Both the position numbers and the translations under genes were made by a program. DNA of 64,000 bases from positions 62,001 through 126,000 of the forward strand of contig NZ_ANBA01000016.1 of the NCBI RefSeq assembly GCF_000341085.1, in the 5' to 3' direction. Under the pieces are notes generated by a model. That model worked only from the letters and a program-made list of their open reading frames with translations. It had not been told where the DNA came from and did no database searches. Of the stretch, positions 11,266 through 20,381 are shown one piece after another (position 1 is the first letter of the stretch; each line of letters starts with the position of its first letter). Source of the stretch: Nocardiopsis ganjiahuensis DSM 45031 (GTDB taxonomy: Bacteria; Actinomycetota; Actinomycetes; Streptosporangiales; Streptosporangiaceae).

Positions 11266-11796
11266 GTGAGCGCTAGCACCGACGCCACCCCTCCCCCCGG
11301 GTCCTTCGACGACGTGTTCGAAGCCAACGCCGAGTACGCCGCGGACTTCTCACTGGACGGCCTCGAACCGCTGGCCGCACGCGGCCTGGCCCTGGTGACG
11401 TGCATGGACTCCAGGATCGAGCCGCTGGACATGCTCGGTCTGAAGCCGGGCGACGCGAAGATCCTGCGCAACGCGGGGGCCCGGGTCACCGACGACACCC
11501 TGCGCACCCTGGTCCTGGCCGTGTACCTGCTGGGGGTGGAGCGCGTGCTGATCCTGCCGCACACCCGCTGCAAGATGGCGTCGGTGGAGAACGACGACGT
11601 CGTGCACGACCTCATCCTGAACGAGCACGGGGTGGACACCCGCAGCCTGGAGTTCCACACCGACAACGACCAGATGGGCGCGCTCAAGCACGATCTGGAG
11701 CGCATCAGGCACCATCCTCTGCTGCCCGAGGACCTGCCGGTGGCCGGGGCGATCTACGACGTGGACACGGGCAGGGTGACCCCGGTCGACCTCTGA
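11266..11796 (+). CDS. Beta-class carbonic anhydrase
   Basis: This 176-residue cytoplasmic zinc enzyme interconverts CO2 and bicarbonate, supplying bicarbonate to carboxylases. The zinc ligands and catalytic dyad are visible: Cys and Asp/Arg in TCMDSRIEPLD, then His and Cys in LPHTRCKM. KILRNAGARVTDDTLRTL between them is characteristic of the family. The length fits the short actinobacterial subtype. The GTG start (11266) has AGGGAG nine bases upstream. A weak 8-bp stem (11834-11841 with 11846-11853) downstream may end the transcript. The gene follows parC in the same direction but beyond a hairpin, so it is probably a separate unit. Confidence 0.9.
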   Translation: MSASTDATPPPGSFDDVFEANAEYAADFSLDGLEPLAARGLALVTCMDSRIEPLDMLGLKPGDAKILRNAGARVTDDTLRTLVLAVYLLGVERVLILPHTRCKMASVENDDVVHDLILNEHGVDTRSLEFHTDNDQMGALKHDLERIRHHPLLPEDLPVAGAIYDVDTGRVTPVDL

Positions 11797-11961
11797 GCGG
11801 GTCGCGCGAGGTGTCGCGGCGGCCCGGCGCGGGGATCACTCCTACGAGTGGTCGAACCACCCGCCCCCGGGCCCCGCACCCGCCTCGTCCACCCCCGGGA
11901 ATGCGGTCACCCCCGTGGCCGTTGTGACCCGGGACGGTGTGACACCGTTGAGAGGAGCACC

Positions 11962-12288
11962 GTGGAAGAGAGCACCTACGACACCTTCAACCGCGCCCGC
12001 CTGTTCTTGGAGCTGGGCGACCCGATCTACGCCGCCCGCACCCTCGAACCCGTCGTGGAGAGCGAGCCGGGCAGCCGTTCCCTCCTGGAGCTGCTGGGAC
12101 GCGCCTACTTCCACTCCGCGCAGCTCAACAAGGCCGAGTCGACCTTCCGCAAACTGATCGAGCTGGACCCGGTGGACAACTGGGCGCACATCGCCCTGGC
12201 ACGCACGCTGGAGAGGCAGAGCCGCCACGAGGAGGCGGCCACCTACCGGCGCATGTACTCGGTGATGTCCGGCGGTTCCCTGGACTGA
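11962..12288 (+). CDS. Small tetratricopeptide-repeat protein
   Basis: This 108-residue protein consists almost entirely of TPR-type helix pairs: TFNRARLFLELGDPIYAART, then LLELLGRAYFHSAQLNKAES, then IALARTLERQSRHEEAATYR. Such units bind peptides or partner proteins. The GTG start is set by AGGAG five bases upstream; 38 upstream in-frame codons lack TPR character. Similar free-standing short TPR proteins are common in actinomycetes and have no assigned partner. It ends in a strong terminator. Confidence 0.8.
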   Translation: MEESTYDTFNRARLFLELGDPIYAARTLEPVVESEPGSRSLLELLGRAYFHSAQLNKAESTFRKLIELDPVDNWAHIALARTLERQSRHEEAATYRRMYSVMSGGSLD

Positions 12289-12303
12289 CCGGTCGCAGGA
12301 CAC

Positions 12304-12338
12304 CGGAGAGCCGGACCCCCCTCGGGTCCGGCTCTCCG
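12304..12338 (+). terminator. Terminator after the TPR gene
   Basis: A 15-bp perfect stem (12304-12318 with 12324-12338) and a 5-base loop lie 16 bases after the stop codon. Confidence 0.85.
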
Positions 12339-12357
12339 TGCGTCCGTGGGCGTGAGG

Positions 12358-12385
12358 GCGCGAGAGCGCGAGAGCGCGAGAGCGC
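12358..12385 (+). repeat. Octamer tandem repeat (GCGCGAGA)x3
   Basis: Three exact head-to-tail copies of GCGCGAGA plus GCGC lie between the TPR terminator and the PLP-enzyme gene. They may be replication slippage and a potential variable-number locus in the promoter region. Confidence 0.8.
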
Positions 12386-12426
12386 CGCCAGGATGGGTTT
12401 CAGCAAACACGGATACCCTGCTGACC

Positions 12427-13563
12427 ATGGCTCCCACCCCAGAAAGACCAGGTCCGGACGATCCGTGGGTCGACCGGTGTTCCGACAGCACCCGTTCCTG
12501 GGCGGACGAGGCCGTCCGCAAGGTGATCGCGGACGACACCCGTTCGGCCGACACCCACCTGCACGTGTTCCCGCTGCCCCCGGAGTGGGGCATCGACCTG
12601 TACCTGAAGGACGAGTCGGTGCACCCCACCGGCAGCCTGAAGCACCGGCTGGCGCGGTCGTTGTTCCTGTACGGGCTGGCCAACGGGTGGATCACCGAGG
12701 GCACCACGATCGTGGAGGCCAGCTCCGGTTCCACGGCGGTCTCCGAGGCCTACTTCGCCCAGCTGGTCGGGCTGGACTTCATCACGGTGGTGCCGCGTAG
12801 GACCAGCCCGGAGAAGATCGCCCTCATCGAGCGCTACGGCGGCCGCTGCCACTTCGTGGACAACCCGCCGGAGATGTACAGCGAGGCCGAGCGCCTGGCC
12901 GCGGAGACCGACGGCCACTACATGGACCAGTTCACCTACGCCGAGCGGGCCACGGACTGGCGGGGCAACAACAACATCGCCGAGTCGATCTTCGAGCAGC
13001 TCGCCATGGAGCGCCACCCCTGCCCGGACTGGATCGTGGTGGGCGCGGGCACGGGCGGCACCTCGGCGACCATCGGCCGCTACCTGCGCTACCGGCGCCT
13101 GCACACGCGCCTGGCCGTGGTGGACCCCGAGAACTCGGCGTTCTTCCCCGGCTGGGTGACCGGCGCCGCCGACTACGCCACCGGCATGCCCTCCCGGATC
13201 GAGGGCATCGGCCGCCCCCGGATGGAGCCGAGCTTCGTGCCGTCGGTGATCGACCTGATGATGCCGGTGCCCGACGCCGCGAGCATCGCCGCGATGCGCC
13301 ACCTGCACGACCTCACCGGCCGGGCCGCGGGCGGGTCGACCGGCACCAACCTGTGGGGCGTGTGGCACCTGGTCGCCAGGATGCTCCGTGAGGGCCGCAA
13401 GGGCAGTGTGGTCACCCTGATCTGCGACGGCGGCGAACGGTACCAGCACAGCTACTACAACGACGCCTGGGTGTCGGAGCGGGGGCTGGACCCCACCCCC
13501 TACCGGGCCGCCATCGACCGCTTCTTCGCCGACGGGGTCTGGGAGCCGCCGCGGACCCCGTGA
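12427..13563 (+). CDS. PLP-dependent cysteine synthase/desulfhydrase family protein
   Basis: This 378-residue fold-type II PLP enzyme has the Schiff-base lysine in [15 protein letters not shown] and the substrate-binding loop [17 protein letters not shown]. The PLP phosphate-binding glycine loop is [16 protein letters not shown]. The family includes O-acetylserine sulfhydrylase and the mycobacterial cysteine desulfhydrase Cds1. The extended N-terminus and the [10 protein letters not shown] segment resemble the Cds1-like group more than CysK, but the reaction direction cannot be fixed from sequence. The start is the ATG at 12427. The gene is convergent with parE, with a shared terminator. Confidence 0.82.
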   Translation: MAPTPERPGPDDPWVDRCSDSTRSWADEAVRKVIADDTRSADTHLHVFPLPPEWGIDLYLKDESVHPTGSLKHRLARSLFLYGLANGWITEGTTIVEASSGSTAVSEAYFAQLVGLDFITVVPRRTSPEKIALIERYGGRCHFVDNPPEMYSEAERLAAETDGHYMDQFTYAERATDWRGNNNIAESIFEQLAMERHPCPDWIVVGAGTGGTSATIGRYLRYRRLHTRLAVVDPENSAFFPGWVTGAADYATGMPSRIEGIGRPRMEPSFVPSVIDLMMPVPDAASIAAMRHLHDLTGRAAGGSTGTNLWGVWHLVARMLREGRKGSVVTLICDGGERYQHSYYNDAWVSERGLDPTPYRAAIDRFFADGVWEPPRTP

Positions 13564-13577
13564 CCGGCGGACACGGG

Positions 13578-13628
13578 AAGGGGCCCGTACCGACGGCTGA
13601 GAGTTCAGACGGTCGGTGCGGGCCCCTT
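13578..13628. terminator. Bidirectional terminator between the PLP enzyme gene and parE
   Basis: A 17-bp stem with one G-T pair (13578-13594 with 13612-13628) and a 17-base loop lies between convergent genes. Confidence 0.85.
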
Positions 13629-13642
13629 CGCCTGCGCGGGGC

Positions 13643-15748
13643 TCAGGCGTCGATGCGCTCCAGGTCCAGCTCCTGGGCGCCCTCCTGGATGAACTTGCGG
13701 CGCGGGGCCACCTCGTTGCCCATCAGCAGGTTGAACACGGAGGCGGCCTCCTCGGCCTGCTCCACCCGGATCCGGCGCAGGGTGCGGTGGCGCGGGTCCA
13801 TGGTGGTCTCCGCGAGCTGGTCGGCGTCCATCTCGCCCAGACCCTTGTACCGCTGCACCGGCTCCTTCCAGGAGACCTTGCGCTTCTCCAGGTCCAGCAG
13901 GGTCCGCGACAGCTCCGCGTCGGAGTAGGTGTAGATGTAGCGGTCCTCGGGCTTGGCGCCGCGCTTGCGCCGGACGTTGGTCAGCTCGATCCGGTGCAGC
14001 GGCGGCACCGCCGCGTACACCCGCCCGGCCTCCAGCATCGGCCGCATGTACCGGTAGATGAGGGTGAGCAGCAGACAGCGGATGTGGGCGCCGTCGACGT
14101 CCGCGTCGGCCATGAGGATGACCCGGCCGTAGCGGGCGGCGTCGATGTCGAAGGTCCGCCCGGAACCGGCACCGATGACCTGGAGGATCGCGGCGCACTC
14201 GGCGTTCTTGAGCATGTCCGCGACCGAGGACTTCTGCACGTTGAGGATCTTGCCCCGGATGGGCAGCAGCGCCTGGAACTCGGAGTCGCGGGCGAGCTTG
14301 GCGGTACCCAGCGCGGAGTCACCCTCGACGATGAACAGCTCGCTGTGCTCCAGCCCCTCGCTGCGGCAGTCCACCAGCTTCGCGGGCAGGGCCGAGCTCT
14401 CCAGGGCGTTCTTGCGGCGCTGGGTCTCGCGCTGCTGGCGGGCGGCCAGGCGGGCCTTGGCGGCGCCGACGACCTTCTCCATGACGGTGCGGGCCTTGGC
14501 CTTCTCCGCCTTCTTGGTGGAGGTGAGGAACTCGCGCAGTTCCTTGCCGACCACCTGGGAGACGATCCGGGAGGCCGCGGAGGTGCCGAGGATCTCCTTG
14601 GTCTGCCCCTCGAACTGGGGCTCGGGCAGGCGCACGGTGACGACCGCCGTCAGCCCTTCCTGGGTGTCGTCCTTGGTGACCGGGTCGTCGCTGTTCTTGA
14701 GCAGCTTGGTGGCCCGCAGCTGGTCGTTGATCACCCGCACCAGGGCGCGCTCGAAGCCGTTGATGTGGGTGCCGCCCTTGGGGGTGGCGATCACGTTGAC
14801 GAAGGAGCGCACGGTGGTGTCGTAGCCGGTGCCCCAGCGCAGGGCGACGTCCACGTCCAGGCGGCGCTCGACGTCGGCGGGGACCATGTGGCCGGACTCG
14901 TCCAGGACCGGGACGGTCTCGGTGAAGTTGCCCGACCCCTGGATGCGCAGGACGTCGCTGACCGGGTTGTCCGGCGCCAGGAAGGTGCAGAACTCGCCGA
15001 TCCCGCCGTCGTAGCGGAACTCCTCGACGTAGGCGGGCTCGCCCTCGGTGCGCTCGTCGCGCACCGCGATGGTCAGCCCGGGGACGAGGAAGGCGGTCTG
15101 GCGGGCCCGGTCGAGCAGGTGGTCGCGGGTGATCTCCGCGTCCTTGAGGAAGATCTGCAGGTCCGGCCAGAACCGGGTGCGGGTGCCGGTGATCTTCTTG
15201 GCGATCTTGCGGGTCTGCTCGAGGCCGGAGACCGGGGTGAACTCGGCGTCGGGGCCCGCGCCGGCGAAGCGTCCGGCGATGCCGCGGCGGAAGCTTATGG
15301 CGTGGGTGTGACCGTGCAGGTCGACCTCCACGTCCACCCGGGCGGACAGGGCGTTGACGACGGAGGCGCCGACACCGTGCAGGCCGCCGGAGGCGGTGTA
15401 GGAGCCGGAGCCGAACTTGCCGCCCGCGTGGAGCTTGGTCATGACCAGCTCGACACCGGACAGTCCGGACTTGGGTTCGTTGTCCACGGGGATACCGCGG
15501 CCGTCGTCGTGGACGGAGACGGACCCGTCGCTGTGCAGGGTCACGTCGATGCGTTCGCAGAAGCCGGCGAGGGCCTCGTCGACGGAGTTGTCGATGATCT
15601 CCCACATGCAGTGGGTGAGGCCCCGGCTGTCGGTGGACCCGATGTACATGCCCGGCCGTTTGCGCACCGCCTCGAGGCCCTCGAGGACCGACAGGTGCCG
15701 GGCGGAGTAGTCCCCGGGATCGTGGACGGCTGCGGTCAAGGCGGTCAC
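13643..15748 (-). CDS. parE: Type IIA topoisomerase subunit B (topoisomerase IV ParE-like)
   Basis: This 701-residue ATPase partner of the ParC-like protein carries the GHKL motifs EIIDNSVDEAL, HDDGRGIPV and GGLHGVGASVVNAL. The TOPRIM catalytic residues are in LFIVEGDSALGTAK and LMADADVDGAHIRC. The C-terminal QRYKGLGEMDADQL is also typical. The start is GTG at 15748, with AGGAG about eight bases upstream. As in Streptomyces, a DUF7455 gene and the principal sigma factor gene lie close by. Separation from parC by three unrelated genes on the opposite strand means the subunits are expressed independently. Confidence 0.9.
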   Translation of the reverse strand: MTALTAAVHDPGDYSARHLSVLEGLEAVRKRPGMYIGSTDSRGLTHCMWEIIDNSVDEALAGFCERIDVTLHSDGSVSVHDDGRGIPVDNEPKSGLSGVELVMTKLHAGGKFGSGSYTASGGLHGVGASVVNALSARVDVEVDLHGHTHAISFRRGIAGRFAGAGPDAEFTPVSGLEQTRKIAKKITGTRTRFWPDLQIFLKDAEITRDHLLDRARQTAFLVPGLTIAVRDERTEGEPAYVEEFRYDGGIGEFCTFLAPDNPVSDVLRIQGSGNFTETVPVLDESGHMVPADVERRLDVDVALRWGTGYDTTVRSFVNVIATPKGGTHINGFERALVRVINDQLRATKLLKNSDDPVTKDDTQEGLTAVVTVRLPEPQFEGQTKEILGTSAASRIVSQVVGKELREFLTSTKKAEKAKARTVMEKVVGAAKARLAARQQRETQRRKNALESSALPAKLVDCRSEGLEHSELFIVEGDSALGTAKLARDSEFQALLPIRGKILNVQKSSVADMLKNAECAAILQVIGAGSGRTFDIDAARYGRVILMADADVDGAHIRCLLLTLIYRYMRPMLEAGRVYAAVPPLHRIELTNVRRKRGAKPEDRYIYTYSDAELSRTLLDLEKRKVSWKEPVQRYKGLGEMDADQLAETTMDPRHRTLRRIRVEQAEEAASVFNLLMGNEVAPRRKFIQEGAQELDLERIDA

Positions 15749-16243
15749 TCGGACATCTCCTGCGTCTTGAGGGCCATCGTGGCTGTGCGGTGCGTGCCCT
15801 TTGTACCGCGCCGCACCGACTGTTGAGGGGGCCAGGCTACGGCGAGCCGAGGGCTTTGCCGTGGCACGGCTGTGTCTGGGCGGGGTCGTGTCCCCCGGAT
15901 GCGGGTCTCCGGCGTCGTCGCCGGGGCCGCTGTGACGGGCTCCACAGAGCGACGTGAAGGCCGGTACGGACCGACATGGGGGTCGGACGGGCCTGCCCCG
16001 CGCGAGACTACCACCTCCGGTGGATGCGACCTGGATACTCCCGTTTTCCGGGGATAGCCGGGCCTCCTCAAGGGGTACAACAAGGTTGAGGAACCGCGTT
16101 CAACGAGAAAGGCCCCAGAGTGTGTCACCCAGGCATGAACCGGGCGGATTCCGCTGTCGGCGTACACGGGACCTGGTTGGGAACGTCTGGGTCGGGTTAG
16201 ATGTTGTCAGAGGTGACTAACGCCGAGTATTGAGGATGGCGAA
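15749..16243. other. Intergenic region between divergent parE and the DUF7455 gene
   Basis: This 495-bp stretch has no convincing gene and must hold both promoters. A 7-bp inverted repeat TCCTCAA...TTGAGGA (16065-16092) and AT-rich patches near 16030-16100 are the only obvious structures. A possible but poor promoter, TTGGGA with TAGATG (16177-16203), precedes the DUF7455 gene. Confidence 0.5.
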
Positions 16244-16468
16244 GTGACTGGAACCCTTGCCCCCACTCAGCCGCTGACGGCTGCTGACCGCTGCGACCGC
16301 TGTGGTGCACAGGCGTACGTCCGGGTGCTGCTTAACTCCGGCGGCGAACTCCTGTTCTGCGCGCACCACATGCGCAAGCACGACGACTCACTCCGCAAGA
16401 TCGCCTCGGACATCCAGGACGAGACGGACAAGCTCACTGAGAGCAAGAAGGACGCGGAAGAGCGTTAG
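16244..16468 (+). CDS. DUF7455 small Cys/His protein
   Basis: This 74-residue protein contains DRCDRCGAQAYVRV, then LLFCAHHMRKH, a likely zinc-binding set of three Cys plus His, followed by a charged C-terminal helix. It belongs to the small family annotated DUF7455, found in actinomycetes next to the principal sigma factor and parE. Function is unknown. The GTG start has GAGGA upstream. A strong terminator follows. Confidence 0.85.
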   Translation: MTGTLAPTQPLTAADRCDRCGAQAYVRVLLNSGGELLFCAHHMRKHDDSLRKIASDIQDETDKLTESKKDAEER

Positions 16469-16489
16469 CCACTACGACCCCGAAACGTC

Positions 16490-16521
16490 GACGGCGGCCC
16501 CCGGTTCCGGGGGCCGCCGTC
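16490..16521. terminator. Terminator between DUF7455 and GNAT genes
   Basis: A 15-bp perfect stem (16490-16504 with 16507-16521) lies between convergent genes; the nominal loop of two bases means the top pairs will open. Confidence 0.85.
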
Positions 16522-16576
16522 CTCGTTGTGCGGCCGGTCCGTCGTGGGAGCGTTCCGGTGTCCGCTGCCCGGCTGA

Positions 16577-17269
16577 TCAGTCGGCCAGCACCCGGTTGTG
16601 GTAGCGCGAGACCTCCTCGAACCCCGCACCCCGGTACAGGCGGAGGGCGGGTTCGTTGTCGGCCACCACACACAGGTAGGCCCGGCGGGCGCCCTTGTCG
16701 TGCGCCCAGGCGAGCAGGTCGGCGAGGATCGCCCCGGCCACACCGCGCCCGCGGGCGGCGCGTGCGGTGACCATCGCGCAGACCGCCACCGACTCGCCGT
16801 CCAGCACCGCGCAGCCCCGGCCGTCACCGTCCTCGTGGACCCCGTAGGCGGCGCTCACCTGCCCCAGGATGCGCACGACCCCCTCGGCCCACTCCGCGGA
16901 CACACCCGTCTCCGCGAAGAGCTCCGTCCAGCGCCCCGCCGGGGTGCTCGAGATCCGGGTCCGCTCCGGTCCCCGAGGCCGCTCGGAGAGCTCCCGGGCC
17001 AGGACCAGGGTCGGCTCCACCACCGCGTAACCGTGCTCGGCCAGCCGCGCGTCCACGGCCTCCTCCCCCGGCCACACCTGCACGCAGGGGCGCAGGCCGT
17101 GCTCGCGGTAGAACCGCGTGACCTCCGCGACATCGGCTCCGAGGTCCTCCACCAGGGCGCAGTTGGCCCGTTTGGTGAACCCGCCCGCGAGCCCGAACCG
17201 CCACCCGTTCCGGATCTCGGTGTGGAACGCGGGCCAGTCCCCGGACACCCGTGCCGCCCATGTGTGCAT
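16577..17269 (-). CDS. GNAT-family N-acetyltransferase
   Basis: This 230-residue acetyltransferase has its single clear GNAT domain in the C-terminal half. The acetyl-CoA loop reads TARAARGRGVAGAIL, followed by the usual ADNEPALRLYRGAGFEEVSRY end. The N-terminal half resembles the degenerate domain seen in two-domain GNATs. The ATG at 17269 has GAGGAAG seven bases upstream and is preferred to a start 24 codons further out. It is divergent from the yaaA-like gene, with about 100 bp for both promoters. The acyl acceptor is unknown. Confidence 0.85.
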   Translation of the reverse strand: MHTWAARVSGDWPAFHTEIRNGWRFGLAGGFTKRANCALVEDLGADVAEVTRFYREHGLRPCVQVWPGEEAVDARLAEHGYAVVEPTLVLARELSERPRGPERTRISSTPAGRWTELFAETGVSAEWAEGVVRILGQVSAAYGVHEDGDGRGCAVLDGESVAVCAMVTARAARGRGVAGAILADLLAWAHDKGARRAYLCVVADNEPALRLYRGAGFEEVSRYHNRVLAD

Positions 17270-17373
17270 GTTCGCTTCCTCACTGTCCAGCTGCCGGAAG
17301 CGGCACATCCTATCAGCCCGGACACGCCCTAACATGGGCACGGCCCCCGTGACACCTGCGACCTGGAGAGTTC

Positions 17374-18168
17374 ATGTTCATCCTGCTCCCGCCCTCCGAG
17401 GGCAAGGCCACCTCCGGTGAGGGACCCCGCCTGGACCCGGGCGCGCTGACCCTGCCGGAGCTGGCCCCGGACCGGGAGCGGGTCGTGACCACGCTGACCG
17501 AACTCTGCTCGGGCCCCGAGGACACCGCACGCGAGGTGCTCGGGCTCTCCGTGTCCCAGACCGACGCCCTCAAGCGCAACCTCGACCTGGCCGCCGCGCC
17601 CACGCTGCGCGCCGCCGAGCTGTACACGGGTGTGCTCTACGACCGCCTCGGCCTGCCCGGGCTGCTCGCCGAGCACGGCACCCGGGTCCGGGAGCGCGTC
17701 CTGGTGTTCTCCGGCCTGTGGGGCGTGGTGGGCCCCGCCGACCGCCTGCCGCCCTACCGCCTGTCCATGGGTGTGAAGCTGCCGCCGCTGGGCGGCCTGG
17801 GCGCGTACTGGCGCAAGGCGATGGCCGGGCCGCTCGGGGAGCTCACGGAGGGGAGCCTGCTGGTGGACTGCCGGTCCTCGACCTACGCGGCGGCCTTCAG
17901 GCCCACCGGGGCGGCGGCCGAGCGGACCGTGGCGGTGCGCGTGCTCCGCGAGCGCGAGGTGGACGGGGTGGCCGAGCGCTCCGTGGTCAGCCACATGGCC
18001 AAGGCCACCCGGGGTGACATCGCCCGTGTCCTGGTCGGCGAGGACGTCCGGGCCCGCACCCCGCAGGAGCTGGTCTCGGCGCTGCGCGACCTGGGCCACA
18101 CGGCCGAGCTGCAGCCAGCGGGGAAGCCGGGGACGGCGCGCACGATGGATGTCGTCGTCCGCGACTGA
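17374..18168 (+). CDS. yaaA: YaaA-family peroxide-stress protein
   Basis: This 264-residue YaaA/DUF328 protein begins with the signature MFILLPPSEGKATSGEGP. It contains FSGLWGVVGPADRLPPYRLSMG and the downstream VDCRSSTYAAAF block expected of the family. In E. coli YaaA limits free iron and protects DNA from Fenton damage during peroxide stress; DNA binding by a family crystal structure has been reported. The length matches. The ATG has GGAGAG upstream. The assignment is by motif only. Confidence 0.85.
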   Translation: MFILLPPSEGKATSGEGPRLDPGALTLPELAPDRERVVTTLTELCSGPEDTAREVLGLSVSQTDALKRNLDLAAAPTLRAAELYTGVLYDRLGLPGLLAEHGTRVRERVLVFSGLWGVVGPADRLPPYRLSMGVKLPPLGGLGAYWRKAMAGPLGELTEGSLLVDCRSSTYAAAFRPTGAAAERTVAVRVLREREVDGVAERSVVSHMAKATRGDIARVLVGEDVRARTPQELVSALRDLGHTAELQPAGKPGTARTMDVVVRD

Positions 18169-18319
18169 CCACGGACCGCAGACCCCTGGAGCGAATCCGC
18201 ACCAAGGCGGACGAAGCGTGCGGGAAATCGGACCGGAACGCCTTTATGCCACACCTACAGTGCGTGGGGCAGCATGGTCGTCATCGGATGGAGATCGGAC
18301 TCCGTGCGGGGACAGTGAA

Positions 18320-18424
18320 GCGCCTGATGTCATGCGAGGGACACGCGGGGGTCGCCACACCCGTGAGCATGCAGGGGCACAGACGTCAGGCGCGCCCTCC
18401 CGGATCACATCGGGAGAGCGCGCC
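18320..18424 (+). ncRNA. Candidate structured RNA/attenuator between yaaA and rpoD
   Basis: In this 348-bp gap (18169-18516) an outer 12-bp stem GCGCCTGATGTC/GACGTCAGGCGC (18320-18331 with 18382-18393, one G-T pair) encloses a CATGC/GCATG stem and an inner CACG(C)GGG/CCCGTG hairpin. The right outer arm overlaps the left arm of a following terminator stem (18389-18402 with 18411-18424), so the two are mutually exclusive. On the + strand TGTTCGTCTTCTC follows. This could be a small RNA, an attenuator-like switch, or simply the shared yaaA/rpoD terminator complex. A TACAGT -10-like box lies at 18256 but has no good -35. No known Rfam family was recognised. Confidence 0.35.
18389..18424. terminator. 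Terminator hairpin between yaaA and rpoD
   Basis: A 14-bp stem with one mismatch (18389-18402 with 18411-18424) and an 8-base loop is followed on the + strand by a pyrimidine-rich TGTTCGTCTTCTC. It is positioned to serve both convergent genes. Confidence 0.7.
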
Positions 18425-18516
18425 TGTTCGTCTTCTCAGCCTGGGACTTGGGTCATCGCCCGGACCGGCTGTGTCGGTCGTGCTCGGCGGACCGTCGGGG
18501 GCCCGCCGCACACGTC

Positions 18517-20184
18517 CTAGTCCAGGTAGTCGCGGAGCACCTGGGAGCGCGACGGGTGACGGAGCTTCGACATCGTCTTGCTCTCGATCTGCCGGATGCG
18601 CTCACGGGTGACCCCGTAGACCTTACCGATTTCGTCTAAAGTCTTCGGCTGGCCGTCGGTGAGACCGAAGCGCATGGAAACGACGCCGGCCTCGCGCTCG
18701 GACAGGGTGTCGAGCACCGAGTGCAGCTGCTCCTGGAGCAGCGTGAAGCTGACCGCCTCGCCCGGCTGGATCGCCTCGGAGTCCTCGATGAGGTCACCGA
18801 ACTCGCTGTCGCCGTCCTCGCCCAGCGGGGTGTGCAGGGAGATCGGCTCGCGGCCGTACTTCTGCACCTCGACGACCTTCTCCGGGGTCATGTCGAGTTC
18901 CTTGGCCAGCTCCTCCGGGGTGGGCTCGCGGCCCAGGTCCTGGAGCATCTGGCGCTGGACGCGGGCCAGCTTGTTGATGACCTCGACCATGTGCACCGGG
19001 ATACGGATGGTGCGGGCCTGGTCGGCCATGGCCCGGGTGATCGCCTGGCGGATCCACCACGTGGCGTACGTGGAGAACTTGAAGCCCTTGGTGTAGTCGA
19101 ACTTCTCCACGGCGCGGATCAGACCGAGGTTGCCCTCCTGGATCAGGTCCAGGAACAGCATGCCGCGACCGGTGTAGCGCTTGGCCAGGGACACGACCAG
19201 ACGCAGGTTGGCCTCGAGCAGGTGCTTCTTGGCGCGGCCGCCGTCCTCGGAGATCCACTCGAGCTCGTCACGGAGCTCGAAGGTGAGGACGTCGTTCTCC
19301 TCCGAGAGCTTCTCCTCGGCGAACAGGCCGGCCTCGATGCGCTTGGCGAGCTCGACCTCCTGCTCGGCGTTGAGGAGCGGGACCTTGCCGATCTGCTTCA
19401 GGTAGTCCTTGACCGGGTCCGCGGTGGCGCCGGCCGCGACCACCTGCGGGGTGGGCGCGTCGTCGTCATCGTCGTACAGGACGAAGGAGTCGTCGTCCTT
19501 GCTCGGCTTCACGGGAGCGCCGACGGTCTCGGGCTTGGCGGGCTTGGTCTCCTTGTCGGAGTCCGCCGCGTCCTCGACCAGTTCCAGCTCGGCGCCGGTG
19601 TGCTCGAGGTCGTCGTCCAGACCCTCCTCGACGAACTCACCGGGCCCCGAGGCGAGCTCGAGGTCCTTCTTCGCCGTCTTCTTGGTCGCCGTCTTCTTGG
19701 CCGGGGCCTTGGCGGCGGCGGTGGTCTTCTTGGCCGCGGTCTTCTTGGGGGCGGCCGCCTTCTTCGCGGTCGCCGCCTTCTTGGCCGCGGGCTTCTTCGC
19801 GGTGGTGCCCTCGGAGGAGTCGACGACGGCGGTGACCGTCTCCGGCTGTTCCTGGGCGGCCGCCGCACGGGCGGGCTTGGCGGCCCGACTCGTGGTCGTG
19901 GTCGAGCGGGTGGTGGTGCTGGACCGAGGGGCAGCCGGCTTGCGCCGCGTGGTCTTGCGCCGCGAGGAGGCCGACTCCGGAACCAGTACCGTCACGCCCT
20001 CCTTAGCGAGGCTTCGGAGCACGGACTGCGCCTGCGACATCGGAATTTCGGCCTCTTCGAAGGCACGGCGCACGTCCTCGGGCTCAAGAAAGCCCTGGGA
20101 CCGCCCACGCTCGATCAGCTGCTGAATGACGGGCTCTTGCAGTGACTCGGACTGCTTCGAGCGAGTCGAACTGGCAGATGACAC
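18517..20184 (-). CDS. rpoD: Principal RNA polymerase sigma factor (RpoD/HrdB/SigA)
   Basis: This 555-residue essential sigma-70 factor directs RNA polymerase to housekeeping promoters. The N-terminal helices ([20 protein letters not shown]) resemble the actinobacterial SigA start. A long Lys/Ala-rich segment (about 90-180) and an acidic linker follow. Region 1.2 is [20 protein letters not shown] and region 2 is [20 protein letters not shown] with [16 protein letters not shown]. The region 4 helix-turn-helix is [20 protein letters not shown]. The GTG at 20184 has GAGAGG five bases upstream; the ORF extends 37 codons further without conservation. The 5' leader contains a small CGGACC/GGTCCG hairpin (20220-20235). 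Confidence 0.95.
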   Translation of the reverse strand: MSSASSTRSKQSESLQEPVIQQLIERGRSQGFLEPEDVRRAFEEAEIPMSQAQSVLRSLAKEGVTVLVPESASSRRKTTRRKPAAPRSSTTTRSTTTTSRAAKPARAAAAQEQPETVTAVVDSSEGTTAKKPAAKKAATAKKAAAPKKTAAKKTTAAAKAPAKKTATKKTAKKDLELASGPGEFVEEGLDDDLEHTGAELELVEDAADSDKETKPAKPETVGAPVKPSKDDDSFVLYDDDDDAPTPQVVAAGATADPVKDYLKQIGKVPLLNAEQEVELAKRIEAGLFAEEKLSEENDVLTFELRDELEWISEDGGRAKKHLLEANLRLVVSLAKRYTGRGMLFLDLIQEGNLGLIRAVEKFDYTKGFKFSTYATWWIRQAITRAMADQARTIRIPVHMVEVINKLARVQRQMLQDLGREPTPEELAKELDMTPEKVVEVQKYGREPISLHTPLGEDGDSEFGDLIEDSEAIQPGEAVSFTLLQEQLHSVLDTLSEREAGVVSMRFGLTDGQPKTLDEIGKVYGVTRERIRQIESKTMSKLRHPSRSQVLRDYLD

Positions 20185-20381
20185 AAACACCTCTCGAACG
20201 GACGTGTGGCGAGAATTGATCGGACCCGGTGGTCCGGTTTCGGCCGGGACCGGGTACTGCACCCTCTCCCACCTGCGGCCTGGGATCGTCCCCACTGGGC
20301 GGGGAAGCCGGGGTCACCTCCGCATCGCGGGGCGCGGCGGCTTCTTCACTGTAGGCAAGGCAATGGACTTGTTCGTACGGT

